DNA of 64,000 bases from Saccharopolyspora hirsuta (GCF_008630535.1 NZ_VWPH01000006.1:186001-250000), one strand, 5' to 3'; shown: positions 51,088 through 59,473, numbered from the stretch's first letter. Translations and numbers: made by a program. The notes: generated by a model from the sequence alone, not told the origin.

Positions 51088-51235
51088 GGTGGGACTGAGG
51101 TTGGCGCGCGGTCGTTCATGCCGCCTCCAGCGCAGGCACCCACCGGCTTATTCCCCGTGCCGCGATCATGGGCTGAAACCCCCTGAGATCGGGGAAATCT
51201 GGGACCGCGGCTCCGCTCCTTGGGGCGAGGGACCC

Positions 51236-51279
51236 GCGATTTCAATGGAAATCGGATGTCCGACTTCCATTGAAATCGC
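51236..51279. repeat. Family A 44-bp palindromic pair
   Basis: GATTTCAATGGAAATC and GACTTCCATTGAAATC face each other around GGATGTCC with GC ends. One base differs from the perfect palindrome in the right unit. Confidence 0.85.
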
Positions 51280-51350
51280 ACCAACCCCGGTCGGACCAAC
51301 CCCGGTCGGACCCACCCCGGTCGGAGGGCCGGGGTCGGAGGGGTGCGGTC
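51280..51350. repeat. 14-15 bp tandem repeats
   Basis: ACCAACCCCGGTCGG is followed by a second identical copy, then ACCCACCCCGGTCGG, AGGGCCGGGGTCGG and AGGGGTGCGGTCGG. The array decays to the right. Confidence 0.75.
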
Positions 51351-51400
51351 GGAGGGGGTGCGTTGGGTGTCGGCAGGTGGTCTGGAGGTCCTGGCGAGCC

Positions 51401-51462
51401 GCAGTTTCACTTGAAACTGCAGTTTCCCCGCACGGGGGAGCACAGTTTCAAGTGAAACTGCA
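51401..51462. repeat. Family A palindromes, CAGTTTC type, inverted pair
   Basis: GCAGTTTCACTTGAAACTGC (51401-51420) and CAGTTTCAAGTGAAACTGCA (51443-51462) form an inverted pair around TTTCCCCGCACGGGGGAG, so the block is palindromic overall. It lies directly after iclR. Confidence 0.8.
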
Positions 51463-51479
51463 GGCGGGAACGGCCGGGG

Positions 51480-52259
51480 TCAGGCGGTGTTGCTGACTCG
51501 GAGCTCCTCGGAGAGGTCCTTGGCCAGGCGCTGCATCAGGGGGATGACCTCGTCCGTCGAGATGCGGGTCATGCGACCTTCCGGGCCGCTGATCGAGATC
51601 GCCGCGCCCGCCGGGGCTCCTGGGACCGCCACCGCGTAGCAGCGGACGCCGACCTCCTGCTCGCCGTCGTCGAGGGCGTAGCCCTGCTGGCGGATGCGGG
51701 CCAGCTCCTCCTGCATCGACTCGACGGTGGTGATGGTGCGCTCCGTCTGCGGGTGCATCGTCGTGCGGGACAGCAGCTGGGCCACGGTGTCCGGCGGCAT
51801 GGTGGCCATCACCGCCTTGCCGACCGCCGTGGCGTGCGCGTCCACGCGGCGGCCGACCTCGGTGAACATCCGCATCGAGTGCTGCGAGGGCACCTGCGCG
51901 ACGTAGACGATCTGCTCGCCGTCGAGGACCGCCATGTTGGAGGTCTCACCGGTCGCCTCGGTGAGCTCGGCCAGGTAGGGGCGGGCCCAGGAGCCGAGCG
52001 CGCGGCTGGCGGTCTCGCCGAGGCGGATCAGCCGGGGGCCGAGCGCGTAGCGGCGGGACGGCTGCTGCCGGGCGTAGCCGTTGCTCACCAGGGTGCGGAT
52101 GATCCGGTGGATCGTCGGAAGCGGCAGGCCGGACTTCTCGGCCAGCTCGGACAGGGCGACCTCACCACCGGCGTCGGCCATGAGTTCGAGCAGCTCGAAG
52201 GTGCGTTCGACGGACTGCACCCCGCCGCCCTGGCTTGCCCGCTGCGGGCCAGTGGTCAT
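51480..52259 (-). CDS. IclR-family transcriptional regulator
   Basis: The 259-residue protein has an N-terminal winged helix (SVERTFELLELMADAGGEVA, GLPLPTIHRIIRTLVSNGYA) and an IclR effector-binding domain (TEATGETSNMAVLDGEQIVY, HATAVGKAVMATMPPD, DDGEQEVGVRCYAVAVPGAP). It is divergent from malate synthase A and near ureide genes, so it probably senses glyoxylate, allantoin or a related acid and represses malate synthase, as AllR/IclR do. The ATG has no strong site. Confidence 0.9.
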   Translation of the reverse strand: MTTGPQRASQGGGVQSVERTFELLELMADAGGEVALSELAEKSGLPLPTIHRIIRTLVSNGYARQQPSRRYALGPRLIRLGETASRALGSWARPYLAELTEATGETSNMAVLDGEQIVYVAQVPSQHSMRMFTEVGRRVDAHATAVGKAVMATMPPDTVAQLLSRTTMHPQTERTITTVESMQEELARIRQQGYALDDGEQEVGVRCYAVAVPGAPAGAAISISGPEGRMTRISTDEVIPLMQRLAKDLSEELRVSNTA

Positions 52260-52499
52260 CGCAGAACTCCCTCTTCGCCCCTTCGGCCTGCGCCGAAGTC
52301 TAGTCCGTGATGGGTGCTACAGCTCATGTTGCTTCGAACGCTATATGGAAACTAACATCCACGATGCAGAAAAACATTACGGGCGTACCGCAAGCGGAAC
52401 GGCCGCCGCGCAGCCTCGGGTGCGCGACAGCCCGCCACGCGGCAAGGTGAGCCATCAGCCACCGTCTGGAACCCGGCAGCAGAAAGAGGTGGACTTCTC
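52260..52499. promoter_or_regulatory. iclR / aceB divergent control region
   Basis: The 240-bp region has an A/T-rich stretch (CGCTATATGGAAACTAAC at about 52339-52356, and GCAGAAAAACATTACG) with a GTTTCCATATAG-type half-palindrome, the kind of sequence IclR repressors bind. A GCAAGGTGAG-type and then GAAAGAGG site lead into aceB. Confidence 0.45.
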
Positions 52500-54089
52500 A
52501 TGTCCGAAACGGCAGCAGGAGTGCAGGTGCTCGGCGGCGCCGTCGAGCGCGGGGACGAGATCCTCACCAAGGAAGCGCTCGAGTTCGTGGCCGGTCTGCA
52601 GCGCGCCTTCGGCGCTCGCCGCGACGAGCTGCTCGAGCGTCGCAAGCAGCGCCGCGCGGAGGCCGCCGCCAAGGGGCGGCTGGACTTCCTCGAGGAGACC
52701 CGGCACATCCGCGAGGGCGACTGGAAGGTGGCCGCGCCGCCGGCCGACATCGCCGACCGCCGCGTGGAGATCACCGGCCCGACCGACCGCAAGATGGCGA
52801 TCAACGCGCTGAACTCCGGCGCCAAGGTCTGGCTGGCCGACCTCGAGGACGCCAACACCCCGCACTGGAGCAACGTCGTCTCCGGCCAGGTCAACCTCTA
52901 CGACCTGGTGCGCAAGCAGATCGAGCTGACCACCCCGAAGAAGACCTACAAGCTGCGCGACGACATCAAGCACGCGGTGCCGCTGGTGCGCCCGCGCGGC
53001 TGGCACTTCGACGAGAAGCACATCCTCGTCGACGGCAAGCCCACCGTCGCCGCCTTCGTGGACTTCGGCCTGCACTTCTTCCACAACGCCAAGGAGCTGC
53101 TCAGCCGCGGCAGCGGGCCGTACTTCTACCTGCCGAAGATGGAGAGCCACCTCGAGGCGCGGCTCTGGAACGACGTCTTCACCCATGCGCAGAAGGAGCT
53201 CGGCATCCCGCACGGCTCGGTGCGCGCCACGGTGCTGATCGAGACCTTCCCGGCCGCGTTCGAGATGGAGGAGATCCTCTACGAGCTGCGCGACCACTCC
53301 GCGGGCCTCAACGCCGGTCGCTGGGACTACCTGTTCAGCGTCATCAAGACCTTCCGCGACTCCGACAAGTACATCCTGCCGGACCGCAACGCCGTCACCA
53401 TGACCGCGCCGTTCATGCGCGCCTACACCGAGCTGCTGGTGCGCACCTGCCACAAGCGCGGCGCGTTCGCCATCGGCGGCATGGCCGCGTTCATCCCGAC
53501 CAAGGACCCGGCCACCAACGAGAAGGCGATGGCCAAGGTCCACGACGACAAGAAGCGCGAGGCCGGTGACGGCTTCGACGGCTCCTGGGTCGCCCACCCC
53601 GGCCTGGTGCCGATCTGCTTCGAGGAGTTCGACGCGGTGCTGGGCGACAAGCCCAACCAGATCGACCGCACCCGCGACGATGTCGCGGTGACCGCCGACC
53701 AGCTGCTCGCGGTCGCCGAGACGCCGGGTGAGAAGACCATCGAGGGTCTGCGCGCCGCGGTCGACGTGGGTGTCCGCTACATCGTGTCCTGGCTGGGCGG
53801 CAACGGTGCGGCGGCGATCCACAACCTGATGGAGGACGCCGCGACCGCGGAGATCTCCCGGTCGCAGATCTGGCAGTGGCTGCACAACGACGTGGTGCTG
53901 GCCGGTGGCGAGCGGGTCACCGCGGACCTGGTGCGCGAGACGCTGGCCGACACCGAGAAGCAGCTGCGCGCGGAGGAGGGTTTCCCGGTCGAGAACCTGG
54001 GCCGGGCGGTCGAGCTGTTCGAGCAGGTGGCGGTGGCCGACGAGTTCGTCGACTTCCTGACGCTGCCCGCCTACGAGCAGATCGACTGA
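52500..54089 (+). CDS. aceB: Malate synthase A
   Basis: The enzyme joins glyoxylate and acetyl-CoA to malate. The 529-residue length and the motifs DLEDANTPHWSNVVSGQVNL, RPRGWHFDEKHILVDG, VLIETFPAAFEMEEILYELR, GRWDYLFSVIKTFR and DGSWVAHPGLVPICFEEFD identify the A form (the G form is about 720 residues). The catalytic Arg is in VRPRGWH, and the metal site is in the FEMEEI/WDYLFS region. It is the first gene of a run with the DUF6986 gene, under the divergent IclR. Confidence 0.97.
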   Translation: MSETAAGVQVLGGAVERGDEILTKEALEFVAGLQRAFGARRDELLERRKQRRAEAAAKGRLDFLEETRHIREGDWKVAAPPADIADRRVEITGPTDRKMAINALNSGAKVWLADLEDANTPHWSNVVSGQVNLYDLVRKQIELTTPKKTYKLRDDIKHAVPLVRPRGWHFDEKHILVDGKPTVAAFVDFGLHFFHNAKELLSRGSGPYFYLPKMESHLEARLWNDVFTHAQKELGIPHGSVRATVLIETFPAAFEMEEILYELRDHSAGLNAGRWDYLFSVIKTFRDSDKYILPDRNAVTMTAPFMRAYTELLVRTCHKRGAFAIGGMAAFIPTKDPATNEKAMAKVHDDKKREAGDGFDGSWVAHPGLVPICFEEFDAVLGDKPNQIDRTRDDVAVTADQLLAVAETPGEKTIEGLRAAVDVGVRYIVSWLGGNGAAAIHNLMEDAATAEISRSQIWQWLHNDVVLAGGERVTADLVRETLADTEKQLRAEEGFPVENLGRAVELFEQVAVADEFVDFLTLPAYEQID

Positions 54090-54201
54090 TCGAACTGCGG
54101 CGACAGGGGCCGTGCGCCATCCGGGGGCGCGCGGCCCCGTCGCCGCAGCCGAGCTGGGCAGCCGGGGACGCCTCCCGGCTGCCGTACCGAAGGGAGCGCA
54201 A

Positions 54202-55455
54202 GTGGCCAGAACCTCGCTGGAGACCGCCGAGGTCAACCGTCGGCTCGCCCGGCTTTCCGCGGTGGACGAGCACATCGCCGCCACCTACCCGGGAGCGCGG
54301 GCGGTGCGGCAGCCGGTGCACACCTGCTACGTGCCGGCGAACAAGGTCGACGCCGACACGGTGCGGCTGTGGGAGCGGGAGGCGCTGGCCGCGCTCGACC
54401 GGGACGCGGCCCGGCCGGAGGACCTGACCGAGATCCTCGGCCTGGACGCCGAGATCGCCCGCGCCGTGCACCCCAGGGTGCGGGCCAAGCTGCAGAACTC
54501 CCCGGTGGAGGACCTGCGCATCGACTTCGAGGACGGCTACGGCCGCCCGGGCGACGAGGTGGAGGACGCCGACGCCGAGCGCACCGCCGGGGTGGTCGCG
54601 GGCTGGCTGCGCGAGGGCACCGCCCCGGCGAACTTCGGGCTGCGCGTGAAGTCCTTCGACACCCCGGAGCTGCGCGCCCGCTCGGTGCGCACGCTGGACG
54701 TCTTCCTCACCGCGCTGCTGCGCGAGCACGGCGGTCTGCCCGACGGGTTCCTGCTGACCTTCCCGAAGGTCGTCGACGTCGCGCAGGTCGAGGTGTTCGT
54801 CGAGTTCCTGGCGCTGCTGGAGCAGCAGCTGGGCCTGCCGGAGCGGGCGCTGGGCTTCGAGATCCAGGTGGAGACCACCCAGTCCATCGTGGACTCCGAG
54901 GGTCGCCTCGCGCTGCCGCGCTTCCTGCGCGCGGGCGCCGGTCGGGTCACCGGCCTGCACTTCGGCACCTACGACTACACCGCCAGCTGCGGCCTGACCG
55001 CCGCGCACCAGCACCTCGCGCACCGCGCCTGCGACTTCGCCCGCCACGTGATGCAGGTGTCGGCGGCGGGCACCGGGGTGTTCCTCTCCGACGGCTCGAC
55101 GAACGTGCTGCCGGTCGGCGACCAGGTCCACCACGGCTGGCGCACCCACTACGAGCTCACCCGCCGCTCCCTGGAGCACGGCTTCTACCAGGGCTGGGAC
55201 CTGCACCCGGCGCAGCTGGTGACCCGCTACGCGGCGGTGTTCGCGGCGTTCCGCGACTCGGCGCCCGCGGAGGCGGCCCGCCTGGCGGCCTACACCTCGG
55301 CCAGCGGCGGGGCGGTCCTGGACGAGCCCGCGACGGCCCGCGCGCTGGCGGCGTCCTTCGTCCGAGCCCTGGACAACGGCGGCATCGACGCGGCCGAGGT
55401 CGAGCAGATGACCGGCCTGCCGGAAGCGGAGATCCGCAAGCTCGGCAGGCTCTGA
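54202..55455 (+). CDS. DUF6986 / HpcH-HpaI-like lyase family protein
   Basis: The 417-residue barrel protein resembles citrate lyase beta/malyl-CoA lyase folds: DLRIDFEDGYGRPGDEVEDA (acidic metal site), LLTFPKVVDVAQVEVFVEFL, LGFEIQVETTQSIVDSEGRL, GLHFGTYDYTASCGL. Members are often annotated as phosphoenolpyruvate kinase-like and lie near ureide and glyoxylate genes, so cleavage of a hydroxyacid or acyl-CoA to glyoxylate is plausible, not shown. GTG 54202 follows AAGGGAG. It lies 112 bp after aceB. Confidence 0.8.
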   Translation: MARTSLETAEVNRRLARLSAVDEHIAATYPGARAVRQPVHTCYVPANKVDADTVRLWEREALAALDRDAARPEDLTEILGLDAEIARAVHPRVRAKLQNSPVEDLRIDFEDGYGRPGDEVEDADAERTAGVVAGWLREGTAPANFGLRVKSFDTPELRARSVRTLDVFLTALLREHGGLPDGFLLTFPKVVDVAQVEVFVEFLALLEQQLGLPERALGFEIQVETTQSIVDSEGRLALPRFLRAGAGRVTGLHFGTYDYTASCGLTAAHQHLAHRACDFARHVMQVSAAGTGVFLSDGSTNVLPVGDQVHHGWRTHYELTRRSLEHGFYQGWDLHPAQLVTRYAAVFAAFRDSAPAEAARLAAYTSASGGAVLDEPATARALAASFVRALDNGGIDAAEVEQMTGLPEAEIRKLGRL

Positions 55456-55461
55456 CGACTC

Positions 55462-55500
55462 CGCGCGCACTCCCCGCTTGACCGGCGGGGAGTGCGCGCG
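55462..55500 (+). terminator. Terminator after the DUF6986 gene
   Basis: CGCGCGCACTCCCCG and CGGGGAGTGCGCGCG form a perfect 15-bp stem with loop CTTGACCGG. Confidence 0.85.
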
Positions 55501-55512
55501 AACGATCCCGGC

Positions 55513-56439
55513 ATGACCGTTGTCCAGGTGGCGACCTGCCAGTTCCCGGTGAGCGCGGACATCCGGCACAACGCCCGGCACATCGCCCGGCAGCTGCGCG
55601 CGGCGGCACGGCGGGGCGCGGACGTGGCCCACTTCCCGGAGGGCGCGCTGTCCGGGTACGCGGGCGTCGACTTCGACGGCTTCGCCGGGTTCGACTGGGA
55701 ACTGCTCCGCTCGGCCACCGCCGAGCTGATGGACCTGGCCCGCGAGCTGGGGATCTGGGTGGTGCTGGGCTCCGCGCACCAGCTCTCCGGCGACCGCAAG
55801 CCGCACAACAGCCTCTACGTGATCGACGCCGCCGGTACGCTCGTCGACCGCTACGACAAGCGGTTCTGCTCCGGGCCCCCGGACGGCTCCGCCGGCGATC
55901 TCGCGCACTACAGCCCCGGCGACCACCTCAGCACCTGGGAGATCAACGGGATCCGCTGCGGGGCGCTGATCTGCTACGACTACCGCTTCCCCGAGCTGTA
56001 CCGGGAGTACCGGAAGCTGGGCGTGCAGCTGGTGTTCCACTCGTTCCACGCGGGCAACGTCCCGCCGGAGCGGGTGGCGGCGATCGAGTCCGCGATCGGA
56101 CCGGAGCTCCGCGGCGTCAACCGCGCACCGACCCTCACCTTCCCCGGCGTCACGATGCACCCGTCGATGACGGCGGCCGCGGCCAGCAACCACGTGTGGA
56201 TCAGCTGCCCGAACTCGTCGGCCGCGGAGAGCCTGTGGCCCGCGTTCTTCGTCCGCGCCGACGGCGTCACCACCGGGCGGCTGCGCCGGAACGCGCCCGG
56301 CGTGCTGATCTCCGAGGTGGACACCGGAGCGGACCTGTACGACTCGACCGCCGCGTGGCGCGACCGGGCGATCGCCGGTGTCCTGCACAGCGGCGAGGTC
56401 GTCGACGACGTCCGCTCGCGGGACCGGACCTCGCTGTGA
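55513..56439 (+). CDS. Carbon-nitrogen hydrolase (nitrilase superfamily)
   Basis: The 308-residue amidase-like protein has the full catalytic triad: Glu43 (HFPEGALSGYAG), Lys116 (RYDKRFCSGP) and Cys154 (LICYDYRFPELYREY). It hydrolyses an amide or nitrile; beta-ureidopropionase or an N-carbamoyl amidase would fit the ureide setting but the substrate is unknown. ATG 55513 is used; a hairpin terminator ends just before it, so it has its own promoter or depends on read-through. Confidence 0.88.
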   Translation: MTVVQVATCQFPVSADIRHNARHIARQLRAAARRGADVAHFPEGALSGYAGVDFDGFAGFDWELLRSATAELMDLARELGIWVVLGSAHQLSGDRKPHNSLYVIDAAGTLVDRYDKRFCSGPPDGSAGDLAHYSPGDHLSTWEINGIRCGALICYDYRFPELYREYRKLGVQLVFHSFHAGNVPPERVAAIESAIGPELRGVNRAPTLTFPGVTMHPSMTAAAASNHVWISCPNSSAAESLWPAFFVRADGVTTGRLRRNAPGVLISEVDTGADLYDSTAAWRDRAIAGVLHSGEVVDDVRSRDRTSL

Positions 56440-56498
56440 CCGTCCCACGTCGTGGGCCGGAGGTGGACAGGGCGTGTTCGGTGTGCGCCGATGGGGTC

Positions 56499-57602
56499 AT
56501 GCGGATCAGGGGCGCTGTGTTGCAGGAGTGCGGTCGTCCGGGGCCTTGGGCCGAGTCCCGGCCGCTGGCGGTCGCGGAGCTGGAGCTCGACGAGCCCGGG
56601 CCGGGCGAGCTGCTGGTGCGGCTGGAGGCCGCCGGGGTGTGCCACTCGGATCTGTCCGTTGTGGACGGAAATCGGGTGCGGCCGGTGCCGATGCTGCTCG
56701 GGCACGAGGCCTGCGGGGTGGTCGCGAAGGCCGGGCCGGGTGTTGATCTCGCCGAGGGGCAGCGGGTGGTCCTGTACTTCGTGCCCCGGTGCGAGGAGTG
56801 CGACGCCTGCCGGGCCGGTGGGCGGGTGCTGTGCTCGCCGGGGTGGGCCGCCAACGGTGCGGGCACGCTGCTCTCCGGTGCCCGCCGGTTGCACTGGGAC
56901 GGGCAGGACGTGCACCACCACTGCGGGGTTTCCGGGTTCGCCACGCACGCGGTGGTGGACCGGCACTCGGTGGTGCCGATCGGCGACGACGTTCCGCCGG
57001 ACATCGGTGCGCTGCTCGGCTGCGCGGTGCTGACCGGCGGCGGCGCGGTGAAGAACGCCGGTCGGCTGGAACCCGGCGAGGACGTCACGGTCGTCGGCGT
57101 CGGCGGGGTCGGGATGGCCGCGGTGCTGGTCGCGCTGGCCTGCGGGGCCGGGCAGGTCACGGTGGTGGATCCGTTGCCGGGCAAGCGTTCTCGCGGACTG
57201 GAGCTGGGCGCGGCGAAGGCGCTGACGCCGGAGGAGGCGGTCGGCTCCGGGCACCGGAGCTCGCTGGTGGTCGAGGCCAGCGGCAACGCGCGGGCGTTCG
57301 AGACGGCTGTGTCGGTGACCGCCCCGGGCGGGCGCACCGTGTCGGTCGGGCTGGCCTCGCCGGAGGCGCGCAGCAGCATCTCGCCGCTGGCGCTGGTCAG
57401 CGAGACCCGCACGATCATCGGTTCGTTCCTGGGTTCCGGGCTGCCCGCGCAGGACATCCCCGAGTACGCCGACCTGTGGCGCGCCGGGAAGCTGCCGGTG
57501 GACCAGCTGGTGTCGGGCACGATCGACCTGGACGACATCAACCGCGCGATGGACGAGCTCGCCGCGGGCCGCGCGATGCGCCAGGTGATCCGCTTCTCGT
57601 GA
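56499..57602 (+). CDS. Zinc-dependent alcohol dehydrogenase, class III-like
   Basis: The 367-residue MDR enzyme has the catalytic zinc site Cys48 (AGVCHSDL), His69-Glu70 (GHEACGVV) and Cys in LGCAVLTGG, a structural zinc site (PRCEECDACRAGGRVLC) and the NAD-binding VGVGGVGMAAVLVA. It resembles mycothiol/glutathione-independent aryl-alcohol or formaldehyde dehydrogenases. ATG 56499 is used because the domain starts there. Its TGA stop lies inside a family D stem-loop. Confidence 0.9.
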   Translation: MRIRGAVLQECGRPGPWAESRPLAVAELELDEPGPGELLVRLEAAGVCHSDLSVVDGNRVRPVPMLLGHEACGVVAKAGPGVDLAEGQRVVLYFVPRCEECDACRAGGRVLCSPGWAANGAGTLLSGARRLHWDGQDVHHHCGVSGFATHAVVDRHSVVPIGDDVPPDIGALLGCAVLTGGGAVKNAGRLEPGEDVTVVGVGGVGMAAVLVALACGAGQVTVVDPLPGKRSRGLELGAAKALTPEEAVGSGHRSSLVVEASGNARAFETAVSVTAPGGRTVSVGLASPEARSSISPLALVSETRTIIGSFLGSGLPAQDIPEYADLWRAGKLPVDQLVSGTIDLDDINRAMDELAAGRAMRQVIRFS

Positions 57603-57640
57603 GTGCGAAAACCGGCTCCAGGCGGTTTTCGCACTCACGA
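57597..57640. repeat. Family D stem-loop overlapping the ADH stop codon
   Basis: TCGTGAGTGCGAAAACCG and CGGTTTTCGCACTCACGA form a perfect 18-bp stem. The TGA at 57600-57602 is within the left arm. Confidence 0.9.
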
Positions 57641-57759
57641 CCCCTGCGCGACGGCGGAGCCCGAGTCTCGCGACCGCCGTCGATTACCCGCGAGGTAGTG
57701 CGCGGACCGCGCGGGACCGGCTAGCGTCGGAGCATCCGCACTCGCTCTTGGGGGATCAC

Positions 57760-58056
57760 ATGGCCGAGAAGTCCCACGCCGACATCGTCGCCGCGCTCGC
57801 CGACCGGCTGGGCGAGAACCAGGTCTTCGGCGAACCGGTGCAGCAGGGCGACACCACGCTGTTGCCGGTGGCGAGCATCCGCATCGGCGGCGGCAGCGGC
57901 GTGTCGGTGCGCCCGGCCGGGGCGTTCGCGGTCTCGGCGGACGGATCGGTGGCCTGGCACCCGGCGGTCAGCGTGAACCGCATCGTCTGGGGCGGTCAGC
58001 TCGCCCTGGCGGCGGTGCTCGTCGCCGTCGCGATCGCCTTCCGCCGCAAGCGCTGA
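57760..58056 (+). CDS. Small GerW/YtfJ-like membrane protein
   Basis: The 98-residue protein has an N-terminal helix (ADIVAALADRLGENQVFGEP), a beta-rich YtfJ/GerW part (TTLLPVASIRIGGGSGVSVR, GAFAVSADGSVAWHPAVS) and a C-terminal membrane helix ending FRRKR. In endospore formers this family is sporulation-linked; in actinomycetes the role is unknown. GGGGGATCAC precedes the ATG at 57760. Confidence 0.8.
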   Translation: MAEKSHADIVAALADRLGENQVFGEPVQQGDTTLLPVASIRIGGGSGVSVRPAGAFAVSADGSVAWHPAVSVNRIVWGGQLALAAVLVAVAIAFRRKR

Positions 58057-58066
58057 GCAGCTCCGG

Positions 58067-58110
58067 TCGTGAGTGCGGAGACCGGCTGGAGCCGGTTTTC
58101 CCGCTCACGA
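58067..58110. repeat. Family D stem-loop between convergent genes
   Basis: TCGTGAGTGCGGAGACCGGC and GCCGGTTTTCCCGCTCACGA pair with several mismatches and G-U pairs. It lies between the YtfJ-like and kinase genes, which converge. Confidence 0.8.
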
Positions 58111-58113
58111 GCC

Positions 58114-59025
58114 TCAGGCGGTGGTGGTGCGGGGGTCGACGCCGGACCAGGTGATCAGGTTCGCCGCCACCTCTTCCACCGTCGGGCGGGACTTCGGGTC
58201 CGGGGCGAGGCAGGCGTCGACGGTGCGGGACAGCGCCGCGGGCAGGCGGCGGTGGGTGCGCAGCGGTGCCGCGACCCGGTCGCGCTGCGGGTAGTAGCGG
58301 GTGCCGTTGGTGCTGTGCTCGCGGTGCGAGACGTCCGCCCACGGGGTGGTGCCGGACAGCGCCTCGTACAGCGTGATGCCCAGGCCCCAGGTGTCGGCCG
58401 CCGGGGTCATCTCCTCGCCCGCGGCCTGCTCCGGCGAGAGGTAGTCGAACGTGCCCGCCGAGCTCCGCTCGCCGATGCGGCAGCTCAGGCTGAGGTCGAG
58501 CAGCACCGCGCGGCCGCCCACCTCGACGATGTTGGACGGCTTCACGTCCAGGTGCACCCAGCCGCGGCGGTGCAGGTAGGTCAGCACCGAGCACAGCTGG
58601 ATGCCCAGCACCGCCGCGTCGATCGGCCGCAGCCTGCCGTGCTCGTCGATCAGGTAGCTCAGCGTGTGCCCGGGCAGGGTTTCGGTGATCACCACCGGCC
58701 GCGCGGGCTCCGCGGTCTGCACGATCTCGTAGCCGCGCACCAGGTGCGGGTGCGTGAACTGGGTCAGCAGCACGCCCTCGTTGCGCAGCCAGCCCACCGC
58801 GCGCTGGTCGTCGGCGCGCTCCGGGCGGACCGTCTTCGCGACGCAGCGGCAGGACCGCTCCTCGCTCCAGACGTCGTAGACGTCCAGGCGGCTGCCGCGG
58901 CGCAGGTGGTCGACGACCTTGTACCCGGGCGCGAGGAGCTCACCCGGTGCCAGCGGCGCTTCCCCCGCACCCCACTCCTGGTCCGGTTCGCCGTAGTAGT
59001 ACGAGCTCAACGAGTCGATCAACAC
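58114..59025 (-). CDS. Serine/threonine protein kinase
   Basis: The 303-residue protein has a kinase domain at about 30-300: LAPGYKVVDHLRRGSRLDVY (glycine loop, partly degenerate), the ATP-binding Lys in CRCVAKTVRP, the catalytic loop GWVHLDVKPSNIV, a DFG replaced by LLDLSLS, and the activation end GTFDYLSPEQAAG. Activity looks possible but not certain because the DFG motif is altered. There is no membrane helix. GTG 59025 is chosen because the next small gene's stop is 12 bp upstream; a longer reading frame upstream is out of phase with that gene. Confidence 0.85.
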   Translation of the reverse strand: MLIDSLSSYYYGEPDQEWGAGEAPLAPGELLAPGYKVVDHLRRGSRLDVYDVWSEERSCRCVAKTVRPERADDQRAVGWLRNEGVLLTQFTHPHLVRGYEIVQTAEPARPVVITETLPGHTLSYLIDEHGRLRPIDAAVLGIQLCSVLTYLHRRGWVHLDVKPSNIVEVGGRAVLLDLSLSCRIGERSSAGTFDYLSPEQAAGEEMTPAADTWGLGITLYEALSGTTPWADVSHREHSTNGTRYYPQRDRVAAPLRTHRRLPAALSRTVDACLAPDPKSRPTVEEVAANLITWSGVDPRTTTA

Positions 59026-59036
59026 CGGCGCTGCGA

Positions 59037-59282
59037 TCAGCTGTGACTGCGGCGCCGGTAGTGGCCGCGGCTGCTGTCCCGGCGACGGCGGTAGTTGTCG
59101 CTGGAGTCCCGACGGCGCCGGTAGTCGTCGCTGCTGTCCCGACGGCGCCGGTGGTCGCTGCTGTCGTAGCGCCGACGCCGGTGGTCGTCGCTGGAGTACC
59201 GACGCCGGTGCCCGCTGCTGGAGTGGCTGCGGCTGTGGTGCTTGGCCGGGGACACCATCTTGAACAGCTTGGAGAGGTCCAT
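59037..59282 (-). CDS. Small basic protein with RRRDSSDD repeats
   Basis: The 81-residue product starts MDLSKLFKMVSPAKHHSRSH and then repeats a motif of about 10 residues (HRRRRYDSSD, YRRRRDSSDD, YRRRRDSSDN), ending GHYRRRSHS. DNA repeats of about 27-30 bp underlie it. The Ser/Arg/Asp character, like SR proteins, makes it a plausible substrate of the kinase encoded 12 bp downstream in the same operon. The family is unknown. Confidence 0.65.
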   Translation of the reverse strand: MDLSKLFKMVSPAKHHSRSHSSSGHRRRYSSDDHRRRRYDSSDHRRRRDSSDDYRRRRDSSDNYRRRRDSSRGHYRRRSHS

Positions 59283-59425
59283 CGCTCCCACGCTCCCGGA
59301 TCGTTCGGCGGGCGCGTCGGCGCGCCCCTGTGATCATTGTTCCGGGATTCCGGCGCGGGGTCGAGGAGTTTTAGCCGTTTCGTGGGTACGAAGCGCTGCA
59401 GATCGCCAGTGCTATTAGCCGTTGC

Positions 59426-59463
59426 ACGGCCCGTTCCCGGCGAGAACGCCGTGAACGGGCCGT
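59426..59463. terminator. Hairpin before the S8 protease stop
   Basis: ACGGCCCGTTC and GAACGGGCCGT form an 11-bp stem with an inner CGGCGAGAACGCCG stem. It is 3' to the minus-strand protease gene. Confidence 0.7.
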
Positions 59464-59473
59464 TCTCAGCAGG

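Larger units (their letters stand above)
50973..51479. repeat. phzF-iclR intergenic region: elements C and A and 15-bp repeats
   Basis: The 507 bases contain element C (50983-51087), the ATG 51119 with its site, a family A pair (51236-51279), five degenerate copies of a 14-15 bp motif ending CCCCGGTCGG (51280-51350) and two CAGTTTC-type units (51401-51462). There is no ribosomal RNA, tRNA or convincing gene. Confidence 0.65.

Noticed and set aside
51236-51462. Palindrome clusters as a CRISPR array
   Set aside because: Units are unevenly spaced, in both orientations, occur at many loci, and no cas gene is near.
58114-59337. A longer kinase starting at 59337
   Set aside because: The added N terminus is a read-through in another phase of the RRRDSS-repeat gene, and the kinase domain starts after 59025.
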